Source: a bacterium 210820-DFI.6.37
Lineage (GTDB): Bacteria; Bacillota; Clostridia; Peptostreptococcales; Anaerovoracaceae
Direction: 5' to 3'
Length of the DNA stretch: 64,000 nt
NCBI GenBank assembly: GCA_020558355.1
Contig: JAJCKG010000004.1
Span: 113,184 to 177,183 of the forward strand
The notes beneath the pieces are model-generated. The model did not search any database and was not told the DNA's origin. It saw only the letters and a list, made by a program, of their open reading frames with translations. Positions within the stretch are counted from its first letter, which is position 1, and each line of letters starts with the position of its first letter. Both the position numbers and the translations under genes were made by a program. This document shows positions 7,408 through 16,488 of the stretch, in pieces.

Positions 7408-7602
7408 CTATCCATCCATGATCTCGAGCACCACTCCAGTTCCGTCCGAAAAAGTAGCGTACGCAACCCACATCTGTGGCCACAATCGGTTCCAAAGTCG
7501 TTCCGGTATATAAAGAGGGCCGGCAGCTACATCTTCCGCTCCTCTTGGTAAAACAATCGCTTTCCCATCCTGTAAAGAGGAAACAATACCTTTCTCTATC
7601 AC
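7408..7602 (-). CDS. Small baseplate-region protein, possibly OB-fold
   Basis: A 64-residue protein (MIEKGIVSSLQDGKAIVLPRG to GTGVVLEIMDG) between gpD and the M23 hydrolase. Short beta-rich proteins occur in the same place in clostridial myophages and may form part of the hub or spike. I do not recognise a specific family; its place in the operon makes a virion role likely. Confidence 0.7.
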   Translation of the reverse strand: MIEKGIVSSLQDGKAIVLPRGAEDVAAGPLYIPERLWNRLWPQMWVAYATFSDGTGVVLEIMDG

Positions 7603-7613
7603 TTATACCCTCC

Positions 7614-8510
7614 TCATATTTTCCAAAAAAACAGTTTGCTCATACCATAGATATAATTATTTCGTACATGATATAAGAGCACTGGGCCATTCCAGCTTTT
7701 CGCCTGTCCTGATTCAATCTTCAGAACGCTTGCGGCCGTACACCCTTTGTCAATTCCCTGCATTGTTTTATATCCACTCTGCGCAGCCCTATTCTTATGC
7801 TGAAGCAAATTCTTTGCGAATCGATTCGCTTCAGCTGTACTTGCCACTTCAAATTCAAGGGTTGGGACATATATCCTGCCCTCTTTGTTTTTATAGTAGC
7901 CTTTATATTTCCCTCTATGGAACGCACAGATTCCATAGGATTCTTTTTTATTTATCTTAAAGTCTTCCTGATCAGAAAGGGTAAGCGTCTTTACCGGCTC
8001 TTGATTTTCTACCGCTTCCACCGAATAAAGCACAAGGGTTTTATTAAATACCAAGAAGCTGCACCCTTCTAATATACACCGGCGATATAAAAAAGCAGCG
8101 TCACTCTCATTGCTCTGCTGCAAAATTTTATATTTTTTGTCTTCCACATCGTAGACTTTAAGCTTTAATCCATGGTTTCCGGCAATATCTCTTGCGATTC
8201 GTAAGAAAGTTACATCCACCCAGGTTTTATTTTTTCTATCAAACAGTGTAAGTGGGGTAGATACTGCGGTCAAACGTACAAATCCATCTTCGAATCGCGT
8301 CTTTGATACGAACATAATTCCACTGTCTATATCATCACTGATCACCTGGATTTCATCGCCCTCTTTTGCGTCCCATCTATCCCACATTTTATTACTGTCA
8401 TCAATCATAAGGTTTAATGTATCCGACTGTCCGGCCGCATACATATCATGAACGCAACTATGCAAGTCGACATTCTCCGTAATATCGACACCCTCATAGA
8501 TCATCTTCAT
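7614..8510 (-). CDS. Phage late control gene D-like protein (baseplate hub)
   Basis: The 298-residue protein is the gpD/gp27-type hub: MKMIYEGVDITENVDLHSC, then DEIQVISDDIDSGIMFVSK, and SDAAFLYRRCILEGCSFLVF, which is the conserved mid-region motif. ATG 8508-8510 is preferred because GGAGGAAAGG precedes it; it overlaps the tail X gene by 17 bases. gpD, with gpX upstream, forms the tail tip that the tape measure engages. Confidence 0.85.
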   Translation of the reverse strand: MKMIYEGVDITENVDLHSCVHDMYAAGQSDTLNLMIDDSNKMWDRWDAKEGDEIQVISDDIDSGIMFVSKTRFEDGFVRLTAVSTPLTLFDRKNKTWVDVTFLRIARDIAGNHGLKLKVYDVEDKKYKILQQSNESDAAFLYRRCILEGCSFLVFNKTLVLYSVEAVENQEPVKTLTLSDQEDFKINKKESYGICAFHRGKYKGYYKNKEGRIYVPTLEFEVASTAEANRFAKNLLQHKNRAAQSGYKTMQGIDKGCTAASVLKIESGQAKSWNGPVLLYHVRNNYIYGMSKLFFWKI

Positions 8511-8745
8511 TGATTTCGCCTTTCCTCCAAGGCGGCAGGCTATCATCCACTTCCGCCTCGTTTATAACAGGGATCTTTAAAAGAATGCCCTCTTCAAATA
8601 AGAGCACATCCGCATATCGGATATTTTCCTGTATCAGCAAGCTCGCCAGCAATTCATTCCCATACTGCTTATAGGCAATTAGGTCAAACGTGTCACGCTC
8701 CTGCGTCACATAGTTTGTGTAATCTAATATCTCAATATTGGTCAT
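8494..8745 (-). CDS. Tail protein X (LysM-like)
   Basis: The 83-residue protein has the gpX pattern: TQERDTFDLIAYKQYGNELLASLLIQEN, then an ILLKIP strand close to the C-terminus, a LysM-like fold. It joins the tape measure end to the hub. It overlaps the tape measure gene by 14 bases and gpD by 17. Confidence 0.85.
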   Translation of the reverse strand: MTNIEILDYTNYVTQERDTFDLIAYKQYGNELLASLLIQENIRYADVLLFEEGILLKIPVINEAEVDDSLPPWRKGEINEDDL

Positions 8746-11104
8746 ACGCGTACTCCATTCTTTCAGCCCACCATTCTTCCAGCATGTCCATAAACTCTTC
8801 GCGATCTTTCCTGAGAGCCGCTAAAACATCCTCCCTGCTGGCGTTTCCATTTATCTCGATGTTCGGATTATATTCGACCCCTCCCATATTTATGTTAACA
8901 CTGGCAGAGCCTCCCAGAGTATAACTTGAATCCTCCGCTCCAAGCGCCTTTCCAGCCTGTTGCCAATACGCAAGGTTTTGGGTTCGGTATCGTGGATCCG
9001 GAGTAATAACATATTCGTTATACGCTCCCTCGCCCGCAATGGATGGACCATCTGTAACGCCTCCTGTAGCAAGTAATGGAATTTTGGGAACATTAACACC
9101 AAAACTCTTTCCTCCTACTTTTGGTATCCAGTCAGGTACCTCGAAATGGATTTGGTTCACTTTGTCGATAGCCTTATTCACAATGGAGATTACCGCGTTT
9201 AATGGGGTCTTAACAATACCCGCAAGTGAAGAAAAAATTCCGGCAATTTTACTTCTCATGGTTTTAAACGCTCCTACAACCGCGTTTTTTATATTCACAA
9301 AAACACTTTTTATTTTCGACCCGAAGGCAATCGCTTTGGCTTTTACAGTATCCCAATTTTTATACAGCAATACACCTGCCGCTATAATTGCGGTAATAAC
9401 CGTAATTGCGATTCCAATAGGCCCCGTCATAAATCGAACGGCAAGGCCAAGACCCTTTGCCGCAAGGGCGGCTCCTTTGGATACTGCCGCCCATGTTTTT
9501 GTAGCCGCCGCACCGGCAAGTTTTACAACTTTATCTTTTTCGTTAATTGCCGTTGTTTTCGCCACTTCTGCCCGTTCCTTCATTTTCTCTTTAAAAAAAA
9601 GCTTTGTGGCAAGAGCCTGGGCTTTTGTGGCCGCCGCGTTGGTGAGTTTTGTGACTTTATCCTTTGCGTTAGCTGCTGTTGCTTTTGCCACTTCTGCCCG
9701 TTCCTTCAATTTTTCTTTAGAAAAAAGCTTTGTGGCAAGAGCCTGGGCTTTTGTGGCCGCCGCGTTGGCCTTTCGCACAACCGCGTCTTTTGCATACATA
9801 GCGCGTAGAGCCGCTGTCTCTGCCTTATCTTTTAATTTAGTTGTTAAAAACAGCTTTGCCGCACCTGTGGCGCCCTTTATTGCCTTCGCGTATCCTCCAA
9901 TTTCCGAAGTCAATTTCGCAAACTTTAATGCCCCCAACGCAGCTCCCAAAGCCCCGATGACCGGAAGGATAATATTCATATGTTCCACAGCAAAATTTAT
10001 TACACTTTCGATCGTTGGTTTTAGCTCTGTAAGTTTATTTGCTAAAGCAGATGCCGCAGGGAGTAGCGCAACCTCAAGCACCCGCCAAATGCCTTCCATA
10101 GCGGATTGGAGGTCATTATATTTTATTTCTTCCACGCCCTTCAAGGCATTGTTGGTATCATAGGCTTTGTTTTCTGTATTTGCAAGCGCCTGCATTGCTT
10201 CTGTGCCCAGATCCTCCCATTGTGTGCCAAATAAGGCAACACCGGCCGCGTCCCTTGCGACTTTATCATCCATATCCATTAGTTTGTTTAAAACCATGTC
10301 AAACGCTTTGTTCGCCTCAGGTCCGCCCTTCGCAAAGGTCTGCATCATCTTTTCCGCATCAAGGCCAAGTGCTTTATACGCTTCCGTCGTGGTGTTTGAT
10401 CCGTCAATCGCCCGGATTGAGAATTCCTTTACCGCGTCGCCAACTTTGTCCAGATTCCATGCCCCACTATCTGCGCCTTGCTGGAAAATGTTAAACATAT
10501 CATTCGCGTCAAGACCAACTTTTGCAAACTGTACAGAATACTCAGATATGGAATCCATCAGTTCGCCGGAAAAGTCAAGGCCGTTCTGCGCTCCTGCGGC
10601 GATCATCGAGAGAGCTTCTTCACCGTCGATTCCAAAGTTAATCATCATGGCTTTTGCCGCTCTGGCGCTTTCTGCGACATCGTATCCAAAGGTATCCCTT
10701 AATGTTATCGCTCCCTCTGTAACCTTTTGCAAGCTTTCGCCAGATAGATCTGTTGCTTTTACGACTTCGGCCACGCTGTCCGATACATCCTGTATCGACT
10801 CTCCAAAGTTATTTGCATAAATCGCCTTTACCGTATCGCCTAACGCCTTAATTTCCTTTCCAGTTGCGCCAGTACTGGCTTGTAATTGGTTCATCGACCT
10901 TTGATATTCTCCTCCAATGTTTGCCAGTTCTTTCCCGGCTTTAAAAGCTGCTCCCGCGATCGTTCCAACTGCCGCCGCCGCCTTTAACGCCTTTGGATTT
11001 ATCCCGCTTATTTTTTTCTGTGCCGCGTCAACCGCTTGGTTTAGCGACTTATCCAGTACACCAGAAATGCCGACAACAGCGATCATTTCTTTTCCTCTGC
11101 TCAT
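8732..11104 (-). CDS. Tail tape measure protein
   Basis: The 790-residue protein sets tail length and threads the tube lumen. The N-terminal half has the TP901-type core (TEGAITLRDTFGYDVAESARAAK). There is a hydrophobic stretch (GPIGIAITVITAIIAAGVLL), and the C-terminus has GGVTDGPSIAGEGAYNEYVI, usual in myophage tape measures. Residues ~420-545 hold a nearly exact 42-residue tandem repeat (KLKERAEVAKATAANAKDK, then AATKAQALATKLF); the two best copies are 126 bases apart at DNA level (plus-strand 9601 and 9727). ATG 11102-11104 follows TAGGAGGTG. Confidence 0.92.
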   Translation of the reverse strand: MSRGKEMIAVVGISGVLDKSLNQAVDAAQKKISGINPKALKAAAAVGTIAGAAFKAGKELANIGGEYQRSMNQLQASTGATGKEIKALGDTVKAIYANNFGESIQDVSDSVAEVVKATDLSGESLQKVTEGAITLRDTFGYDVAESARAAKAMMINFGIDGEEALSMIAAGAQNGLDFSGELMDSISEYSVQFAKVGLDANDMFNIFQQGADSGAWNLDKVGDAVKEFSIRAIDGSNTTTEAYKALGLDAEKMMQTFAKGGPEANKAFDMVLNKLMDMDDKVARDAAGVALFGTQWEDLGTEAMQALANTENKAYDTNNALKGVEEIKYNDLQSAMEGIWRVLEVALLPAASALANKLTELKPTIESVINFAVEHMNIILPVIGALGAALGALKFAKLTSEIGGYAKAIKGATGAAKLFLTTKLKDKAETAALRAMYAKDAVVRKANAAATKAQALATKLFSKEKLKERAEVAKATAANAKDKVTKLTNAAATKAQALATKLFFKEKMKERAEVAKTTAINEKDKVVKLAGAAATKTWAAVSKGAALAAKGLGLAVRFMTGPIGIAITVITAIIAAGVLLYKNWDTVKAKAIAFGSKIKSVFVNIKNAVVGAFKTMRSKIAGIFSSLAGIVKTPLNAVISIVNKAIDKVNQIHFEVPDWIPKVGGKSFGVNVPKIPLLATGGVTDGPSIAGEGAYNEYVITPDPRYRTQNLAYWQQAGKALGAEDSSYTLGGSASVNINMGGVEYNPNIEINGNASREDVLAALRKDREEFMDMLEEWWAERMEYAYDQY

Positions 11105-11115
11105 ATCGGCACCTC

Positions 11116-11337
11116 CTATCTATGTTTTTTAAAGCTACGCTTCGGATTCTTAATATGGCTTTGTATTTCTCGCTGTTCTTCTTTAAATTCCTCTACCGCT
11201 TCTCCATAATCATTTAAAAATTCGATCAGTCGCTGTTTTCGGAGCTCAGCAGTGCTGGTATGGAACCTTCTGGCATATTCTCGGATTGCTCTCCTAAGTT
11301 GCTTTGGTCGGAACTCTCCAACCCTAAAATAAAATTT
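11116..11337 (-). other. Programmed -1 frameshift site and extension frame (E-E' type)
   Basis: The heptamer A AAT TTT (plus 11331-11337) lies in the zero frame of the chaperone gene (AGA-AAT-TTT) and fits the canonical X XXY YYZ rule. In the -1 frame the sequence is open for 71 codons from the slip to a TAG at 11116-11118, giving a Lys/Arg/Glu-rich extension (GEFRPKQLRRAIREYARRF) and a fused product of 163 residues. The extension ends 12 bases before the tape measure start, as in P2 E/E' and comparable phages. Frameshifting is inferred from sequence and gene order. Confidence 0.75.
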
Positions 11338-11606
11338 CTTCCGATATCTCCCATAGCGAGCAGATCCTTAATCCCTTTAATCTGGTTTAGTGTGGTAAAT
11401 TCCACCTCATGATTTACCGCCATAACCGCGGCCCAAAATAGATGTAAGTGCAGCTTATCATTTATTTCTTTTACAGTTCTTGCTGTTCCTCGTTCACAGG
11501 CCTCATTAAAAAGTTCAACCGTGATTTCTTCTTCATCGTAAGCAATTTCCTCCACCAAATTGCCCTGGATTTTGATTGGCTTTGCAAATTTAAATTTCTT
11601 TTCCAT
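11226..11606 (-). CDS. Tail assembly chaperone, short form (gpE-like)
   Basis: The 126-residue product, from MEKKFKFAKPIKIQG through DEEEITVELFNEACERGTA, matches the gpE-type tail assembly chaperone of contractile phages and sits, as expected, between tube and tape measure. Such chaperones are made in two forms by a -1 frameshift; the slippery heptamer and the extension frame are listed separately. Confidence 0.85.
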   Translation of the reverse strand: MEKKFKFAKPIKIQGNLVEEIAYDEEEITVELFNEACERGTARTVKEINDKLHLHLFWAAVMAVNHEVEFTTLNQIKGIKDLLAMGDIGRNFILGLESSDQSNLGEQSENMPEGSIPALLSSENSD

Positions 11607-11620
11607 TATTTCCTCCTACC

Positions 11621-11653
11621 ATAAACCCGCAGAAAAATTTTCTGCGGGTTTAT
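11621..11653 (-). terminator. Hairpin between tail tube and chaperone genes
   Basis: A nearly perfect 16-bp inverted repeat (ATAAACCCGCAGAAAA and its complement, one central base) spans the stop of the tube gene. A short T-rich run follows on the minus strand. It probably reduces transcription past the highly expressed tube gene. Confidence 0.7.
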
Positions 11654-12189
11654 AAATACTTTTCTATGTCTTTTGCGTAATCTACACCAGCAATCTTACA
11701 TTTTCCAGCGAGACGATCCACACAAATCATTTCCTCTTCATCCACGAAAAGCTGATAACGGAGAACCGCATAAGTCAGCTCGTTTTCCGTTGTCTCCCCT
11801 GGTGATAGCTCACTTCCTGGCAGAGATTTTGGAATGCCTGTAATAAATGCTTTACAACCGAATTCCCGCATATCTCCAGACGGCCCAACCGCCTCCTGCG
11901 CCCACCGAATTTCTAACGCGAGTTTTTTTGCTCCAAGCATTCTGCCAAGCCCAAGATCTGTGCCGGGCTTTGTTATCTTCGCTTCCATATCCTCCAACAG
12001 ATGCCACATCGGCAATGTGAGTTTTCCCATCGCTTCAATTTCAATTGTCTGTGGTGTCACTTCTGGGAGCGTCACTCCCACATTCTTGCCTACTAGGGTG
12101 CCATCTACGTACGCCCTGCTCGCAAGAACCGGTCCGCAAATCTCGTTTGAGACCGATTTTAATACATTCAAAAGCTTTCCAAATGCCAT
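11650..12189 (-). CDS. Major tail tube protein
   Basis: The 179-residue protein matches the P2 FII family: PEVTPQTIEIEAMGKLTLPMW near residue 45 and ALEIRWAQEAVGPSGDMREFGCKAFITG in the middle. It polymerises into the inner tube. Its start overlaps the sheath stop by one base, and a strong hairpin follows the gene. Confidence 0.9.
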   Translation of the reverse strand: MAFGKLLNVLKSVSNEICGPVLASRAYVDGTLVGKNVGVTLPEVTPQTIEIEAMGKLTLPMWHLLEDMEAKITKPGTDLGLGRMLGAKKLALEIRWAQEAVGPSGDMREFGCKAFITGIPKSLPGSELSPGETTENELTYAVLRYQLFVDEEEMICVDRLAGKCKIAGVDYAKDIEKYL

Positions 12190-13649
12190 TATTCTTCGTC
12201 TCCTCCATAATAAACAGAATAGCCCTCATCTGTATAAGCTACCATTAAGGTTCCAGATTTAAATGGTGGCGTTGGTGTTCCTTTCTGCCTCCATACAAAA
12301 TTACCTTCCATTAACTCATCCAGCGAGTTGTCTTTTTCTTCAAACACAATGATCGGCTCTCCGATCAACGCTCCAATAGATACCAGCGCGTCTAATTTTT
12401 CCTGTTCTCGAGCCTTTATGGTATCCGCCATTGCTTTCGTCATCGGTTTGTCAATTTCAAGCGCGTGCTCCTCCTGAAAACTGTTCGACACATACATCAT
12501 CATCCTAATGGAATTGTCGAAAATCGCCCGCTTATCGGTCACTTTCCCATATATGTAAGCTGCCGTGTGTGGACCCCAGAGCACATTGTCGCCGCCCCAA
12601 TAGATAGCTGTTGTAATTCCTTTTTCATTTAGCTCATTTGCGGCCTGCTGATCATATCCTCTGTTCTTGCTATTTTTACCAAAATATTGTTTGCCGCTCG
12701 GAATCTGTTTGTTTGACGGGGTTTCCATTGGGATTCCATCATGCGCCGCGTCTACGACAGTCATCAGCCACGCTGTAATCGCCGAAAGATGATAAATTCT
12801 GCCATCTGCTGTTTTCCACTTTGGCCAACATACTTTACTGCGCTCGGAGATATACGCATTTTCTTCTTTCCACTGTATCGCCTTTTCTTTGGTGTCAATG
12901 TCCTCAACAGGAATGTCCGCCACCACTACACAGTCCCAGTGTCCATTTAATTTTTGTGACACCTTTAGCAGTTTCTTATACACTTCCTTGCTCTGGCTAT
13001 ATCCCGGTGCAGCCAAGATATTTGTTATTAACCCCAATTCCTGGTATACCAAACTTACACTATCAATTCCGGAATAAGTTCCCTCATTGGTAATATTTCC
13101 GATAATATCCTGTAATTCCACCATGCTTGGATCAATTTCATCGTAAGACGCCCGCACTGAGTTTTCAATTTCTTCATTTTTCTTATAAATTACCGCTGTA
13201 TTCGTGGTAAAGTCATATTCTACGGTATAATCTACCTCTTCTACCATGTCCGCGAGAACCAATGTATCCAAGATTATTCGATCAGATTGGATACGCGCAT
13301 AGTTATTTATAAATGTCAGGTCTACTGTAACGGGGTCCGTAGCTTTATGCTTGTCTGGATCCAAAACATTAATTGCCACAATCGGCCCAACAGGCTGAAC
13401 ACTGTTTTCAAAATGCAAATTCATCACTTCACACAATGAAAACGATTCCCAATCATCCGAATAGCCTAATGCGGATCGTTCATGGCCTTGTGTTACGCTT
13501 ACAGGCATGTTCACCAAATCTTTTTCTTTCCATCCCCGCACCAGATGTACTGGCGCAGTTCCGATATAGACAGCGTTGCCTTTACTTTTTACCGGAATGG
13601 TAGAAATCGACTCCGCAAACTCACCATAGGTCCCATGTTTGTATGTCAT
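12189..13649 (-). CDS. Tail sheath protein
   Basis: This 486-residue protein is the contractile sheath subunit. It has HGTYGEFAESISTIPVKSKG and VYIGTAPVHLVRG at the N-terminus, an AAPGYSQSKEVYKKLLKVSQKLNG core, and DNSIRMMMYVSNSFQEEH in the C-terminal region. Its presence shows that the prophage is a myovirus-type phage. The start is supported by AGAAAGGAAG. Confidence 0.92.
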   Translation of the reverse strand: MTYKHGTYGEFAESISTIPVKSKGNAVYIGTAPVHLVRGWKEKDLVNMPVSVTQGHERSALGYSDDWESFSLCEVMNLHFENSVQPVGPIVAINVLDPDKHKATDPVTVDLTFINNYARIQSDRIILDTLVLADMVEEVDYTVEYDFTTNTAVIYKKNEEIENSVRASYDEIDPSMVELQDIIGNITNEGTYSGIDSVSLVYQELGLITNILAAPGYSQSKEVYKKLLKVSQKLNGHWDCVVVADIPVEDIDTKEKAIQWKEENAYISERSKVCWPKWKTADGRIYHLSAITAWLMTVVDAAHDGIPMETPSNKQIPSGKQYFGKNSKNRGYDQQAANELNEKGITTAIYWGGDNVLWGPHTAAYIYGKVTDKRAIFDNSIRMMMYVSNSFQEEHALEIDKPMTKAMADTIKAREQEKLDALVSIGALIGEPIIVFEEKDNSLDELMEGNFVWRQKGTPTPPFKSGTLMVAYTDEGYSVYYGGDEE

Positions 13650-13731
13650 ACTTTCTTCCTTTCTACTACAATATATTTATAGTTAATCTCCCTTACAGCC
13701 AGTAAGGAATTATCCCTCTTGTTGCTTAAGC

Positions 13732-14361
13732 TTATAAAAATCGTTCTAAGCTTTCATCATTTCGCATAAGCGGATATTTTACCGCAAAACTGATCCAGGC
13801 AAACCACATAGGATAAAAGTCCGGGATCGCTTCTTGCTCCGCAAGCGGCCCAAATTCAATGGAGGTTTCACGGTCAATCGGTATCCCAGAGATGTTTGTA
13901 TTACTTTCCAAAGCTCTCAGACCGCGGTCCACCCAATTCCAAGCATCTCGCCAGCCTCCGGCGTTAATATAAAATTTGCCTGCCGCCTCTTCATCTGTCA
14001 GCTCTCTAAATGTTCCAGTTCCATCAGTCGGAATGAAAATATCCTTTCCGTATGTGCCAGGATTCCATACAGAGAAACAAATATCTAATTTCAACTTTCC
14101 GCTGCTTTTAGATATGCTGTCCTCTCCTTTTAGTATCCGCACCACAGCCGACGGGATAGAGCTTAATACCTTTGGCGGCAGTTTTTCCTGTGTGGGAATA
14201 TATAACGGAAAACACGTCGGTGTCGCCTCTTCATATTTATAGTCTTCCGCGTTCGGTTGTAGTTCTGGGTCGCCATCTGGCGGCATCTTAAATTTCATGC
14301 CATCACAGATTTCTTTTTGCGCCCAATCTGTTACCCGATCTAAAATATTTACTACACTCAT
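13732..14361 (-). CDS. Putative tail terminator/completion protein
   Basis: A 209-residue protein between the FII-like connector and the sheath, where lambda- and P2-like phages carry tail terminator or completion genes. It opens VVNILDRVTDWAQKEICDGMKFKMPPDG and has a GGWRDAWNWVDRGLRALE helix. I do not recognise a named family with certainty; the call rests on position and on its one-direction linkage. Confidence 0.55.
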   Translation of the reverse strand: MSVVNILDRVTDWAQKEICDGMKFKMPPDGDPELQPNAEDYKYEEATPTCFPLYIPTQEKLPPKVLSSIPSAVVRILKGEDSISKSSGKLKLDICFSVWNPGTYGKDIFIPTDGTGTFRELTDEEAAGKFYINAGGWRDAWNWVDRGLRALESNTNISGIPIDRETSIEFGPLAEQEAIPDFYPMWFAWISFAVKYPLMRNDESLERFL

Positions 14362-14370
14362 GTTTTCCTC

Positions 14371-14685
14371 CTATGTTACAAGGTTTTCCCGGAGAACAAC
14401 CGTGCTGATTCCCATATCATCTTTCCAGTCATCCACCGTATAGATGCGTCCATCCACATTTAATGTCTGGCTTGGTTTCCTCCGTTTTACCTCCTCTGTT
14501 TTGCAGTAAAAGAGGGTAGCGGATTCTTCAATCGCAAGCTCCTGTCCACCCTGTCTTCGCTTTAATTCATCATTGTCAACTACGATGTCTACTTCTTTTC
14601 CATCAACGATGTGAGTATCGCCAAAAAAATCCGTATCCAGAAAAACAGCTTGCCGATCCGCCGCTACCGCGTCCTTGAAAGACAT
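14371..14685 (-). CDS. Head-tail joining protein, lambda FII-like
   Basis: This 104-residue protein resembles the phage attach/FII family: an N-terminal helix (MSFKDAVAADRQAVFLDTDFFG) and a beta-barrel with HIVDGKEVDIVVDNDEL and GRIYTVDDWKDDMGISTVVLREN. FII forms the ring that receives the tail. It overlaps the preceding gene by one base and is separated from the next by about 10. Confidence 0.7.
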   Translation of the reverse strand: MSFKDAVAADRQAVFLDTDFFGDTHIVDGKEVDIVVDNDELKRRQGGQELAIEESATLFYCKTEEVKRRKPSQTLNVDGRIYTVDDWKDDMGISTVVLRENLVT

Positions 14686-15035
14686 TACCGTACCGCCTGC
14701 GTTGGATCAATACTTGGAGTGTCCTCTTCAGGCTCTGTTTCCGCCTCATCTTCACCAGCGTCCTCTATCAGCTGGATCAAATCATCTTTTTTTATGTTGC
14801 CCGGATATTTAATCCCCAATTGATCCGCCACAGTTTTAAGCTGCTGTACAGTCATGTTCTCTACCGCGACATCCTCTTCTTTTGTGTCCGGCGCGTCTAC
14901 ATATTCGGCAATACCTGACGCCACAAGTTCCGCCTCCCTTTCAGGGGCAATTGTGATCGGACCATCCTTTTTTGTAATAGCTTTCACAACTCTGCCCTGG
15001 GGTAATCCGTAAGCTCCTTTTATAATTCTGATCAT
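14685..15035 (-). CDS. Head protein with HeH/LEM-like segment (FI-like position)
   Basis: The 116-residue protein has an N-terminal beta region (GAYGLPQGRVVKAITKKDGP), a VENMTVQQLKTVADQLGIKYPGN helix-extension-helix segment, and an acidic tail. It lies directly after the major capsid gene, where lambda has FI. Similar proteins are annotated as head-tail connector or hypothetical; the exact role is uncertain. Confidence 0.6.
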   Translation of the reverse strand: MIRIIKGAYGLPQGRVVKAITKKDGPITIAPEREAELVASGIAEYVDAPDTKEEDVAVENMTVQQLKTVADQLGIKYPGNIKKDDLIQLIEDAGEDEAETEPEEDTPSIDPTQAVR

Positions 15036-15044
15036 CGTCTCCTC

Positions 15045-16112
15045 CTATTCTGTAAACTTGCCAGAGATCCACGCGTTTTTATTGTTTGGAATCAGTAATG
15101 GCTTGGAAGTTAAAATTATTTCACGAACATTGTTATGCGGATCCGATAAATATTTCGGAACCTGACGCCCTCTGTAGGTGTGGAATCTACCATCCGTCTG
15201 TTCCAGTTGTGTTACCGCTCCATACAGTGTACGTCCCGCGGCTGGCGCGGAAAGAAATCCGTTTCCAGACGGAATCATCTGTTTTGTTGTTTCATCATCA
15301 TCTTCGTAAGTCTCCGCATAGGAGATCACGCTAATCTGCTTGCCATAGCAATTCAGTTCGGCAATTAAGGACGCGCCATCAGGAAGCTTTTTCGGCTCAA
15401 CGCGGCCCACATTATAATTCCTTATATCAAGCTGCTTTTGGACATTTTCATCGTTTATAACCGCGGCCGCCACGTCAGGAGCGCACACAAACTCTGTTGC
15501 CGGAAGCCCTCGCTGCGCAAGCAGTTCCGCCATTGCGTACAGATCGCCGAAAATATTCGCGCCAGCTGTCCCCCATGGTACTGCTGGGGTATAGGTTGCC
15601 GGATTGCTATCTCCTTCATAAAATTGGATATATTTTTCTTCCGGTTTAGTCTTATCATCGGCAATATGTTTCATTATGTAACCATTTTCTAATAAGGCCG
15701 CAGCAGCCATAGTTTCTTCTCTTCTGGCAATCAATTCGCCCATTTCTTTAATATCATTTAAGATCATTGTGCCCTCGCGCTGCTCAGGAGTTAGCTGCGT
15801 CAGCAACGCTTCTCCAAAGTCGCGCTTTTCCAGCTCGTCAATAGTCAGGGTTCTTTTGGGAGCGATATTAGGTGGCTCATACTTTTCCATGTTGCTTCCA
15901 TTGCGGAGCACTGTAACGCCAGCCTTCCTCGGCGAAACAAATGGAGCAAGTTTCCTATTTCCATCTTTATACTCGATCAGCACATCATTTGTCGCGAAAA
16001 TGTCCGTTGCTTCATTCGTCGGAAAATAACGATCTCTTAAAAATGTTACCGGTGGCAATAACTGCCGCACAGCCATCAGTAATGTATGGGTTTTATAAAT
16101 ATCTAAACTCAT
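15045..16112 (-). CDS. Major capsid protein, lambda gpE family
   Basis: The 355-residue protein matches the gpE capsid family: PPVTFLRDRYFPTNEATDIFAT and LAPFVSPRKAGVTVLRNGS in the N-terminal third, and GRTLYGAVTQLEQTDGRFHT near the C-terminus. It follows the decoration protein by 13 bases, the lambda order C-D-E. There is no separate scaffold gene; the protease gene carries the scaffold domain. Confidence 0.93.
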   Translation of the reverse strand: MSLDIYKTHTLLMAVRQLLPPVTFLRDRYFPTNEATDIFATNDVLIEYKDGNRKLAPFVSPRKAGVTVLRNGSNMEKYEPPNIAPKRTLTIDELEKRDFGEALLTQLTPEQREGTMILNDIKEMGELIARREETMAAAALLENGYIMKHIADDKTKPEEKYIQFYEGDSNPATYTPAVPWGTAGANIFGDLYAMAELLAQRGLPATEFVCAPDVAAAVINDENVQKQLDIRNYNVGRVEPKKLPDGASLIAELNCYGKQISVISYAETYEDDDETTKQMIPSGNGFLSAPAAGRTLYGAVTQLEQTDGRFHTYRGRQVPKYLSDPHNNVREIILTSKPLLIPNNKNAWISGKFTE

Positions 16113-16125
16113 TTTGTACCTCCTA

Positions 16126-16488
16126 TTAGTATTCCATTACGTCAGAAAGTAGGATACCGACATCTCTTAGCGCTTCCTTATCTTCCGCGCTTAAGGTATA
16201 CCCATCTGCTACAATTAATTTCTGCGTCGCAAAATGTCCGGTCCGGTAAGCGACGCCTGTTACCGCTTCCGTCGCGTCAACATCATCCGCAAGAATGCAA
16301 TTCGCTACTCCTCCCGATGCCATTACAGACATTGTGCCATCATCTCCCTTAGACAGCACAGTGCCGCGCTTTATAACATCTCCTGTAGCCGCAAGACTTA
16401 CGGAGAATACATCCGCCTGTGGAATCGCGCTTGCGATCAATCCATCTTTTTCAAATTCAGCTATTTTTTCGTTTAATTTGGTCGCCAT
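16126..16488 (-). CDS. Head decoration protein, gpD-like
   Basis: The 120-residue protein lies between protease/scaffold and capsid genes and has KRGTVLSKGDDGTMSVMASGG and ANCILADDVDATEAVTGVAYRTG, the pattern of lambda-type head decoration proteins. It would stabilise the expanded capsid. The start overlaps the protease stop (TAATG). Confidence 0.8.
   Translation of the reverse strand: MATKLNEKIAEFEKDGLIASAIPQADVFSVSLAATGDVIKRGTVLSKGDDGTMSVMASGGVANCILADDVDATEAVTGVAYRTGHFATQKLIVADGYTLSAEDKEALRDVGILLSDVMEY

Noticed and set aside
9039..10163. Long plus-strand ORF of 374 codons
   Set aside because: It is fully antisense to the tape measure gene; the Ala/Ser/Phe-rich product is the mirror of an Ala/Lys-rich coding frame and it has no ribosome-binding site.
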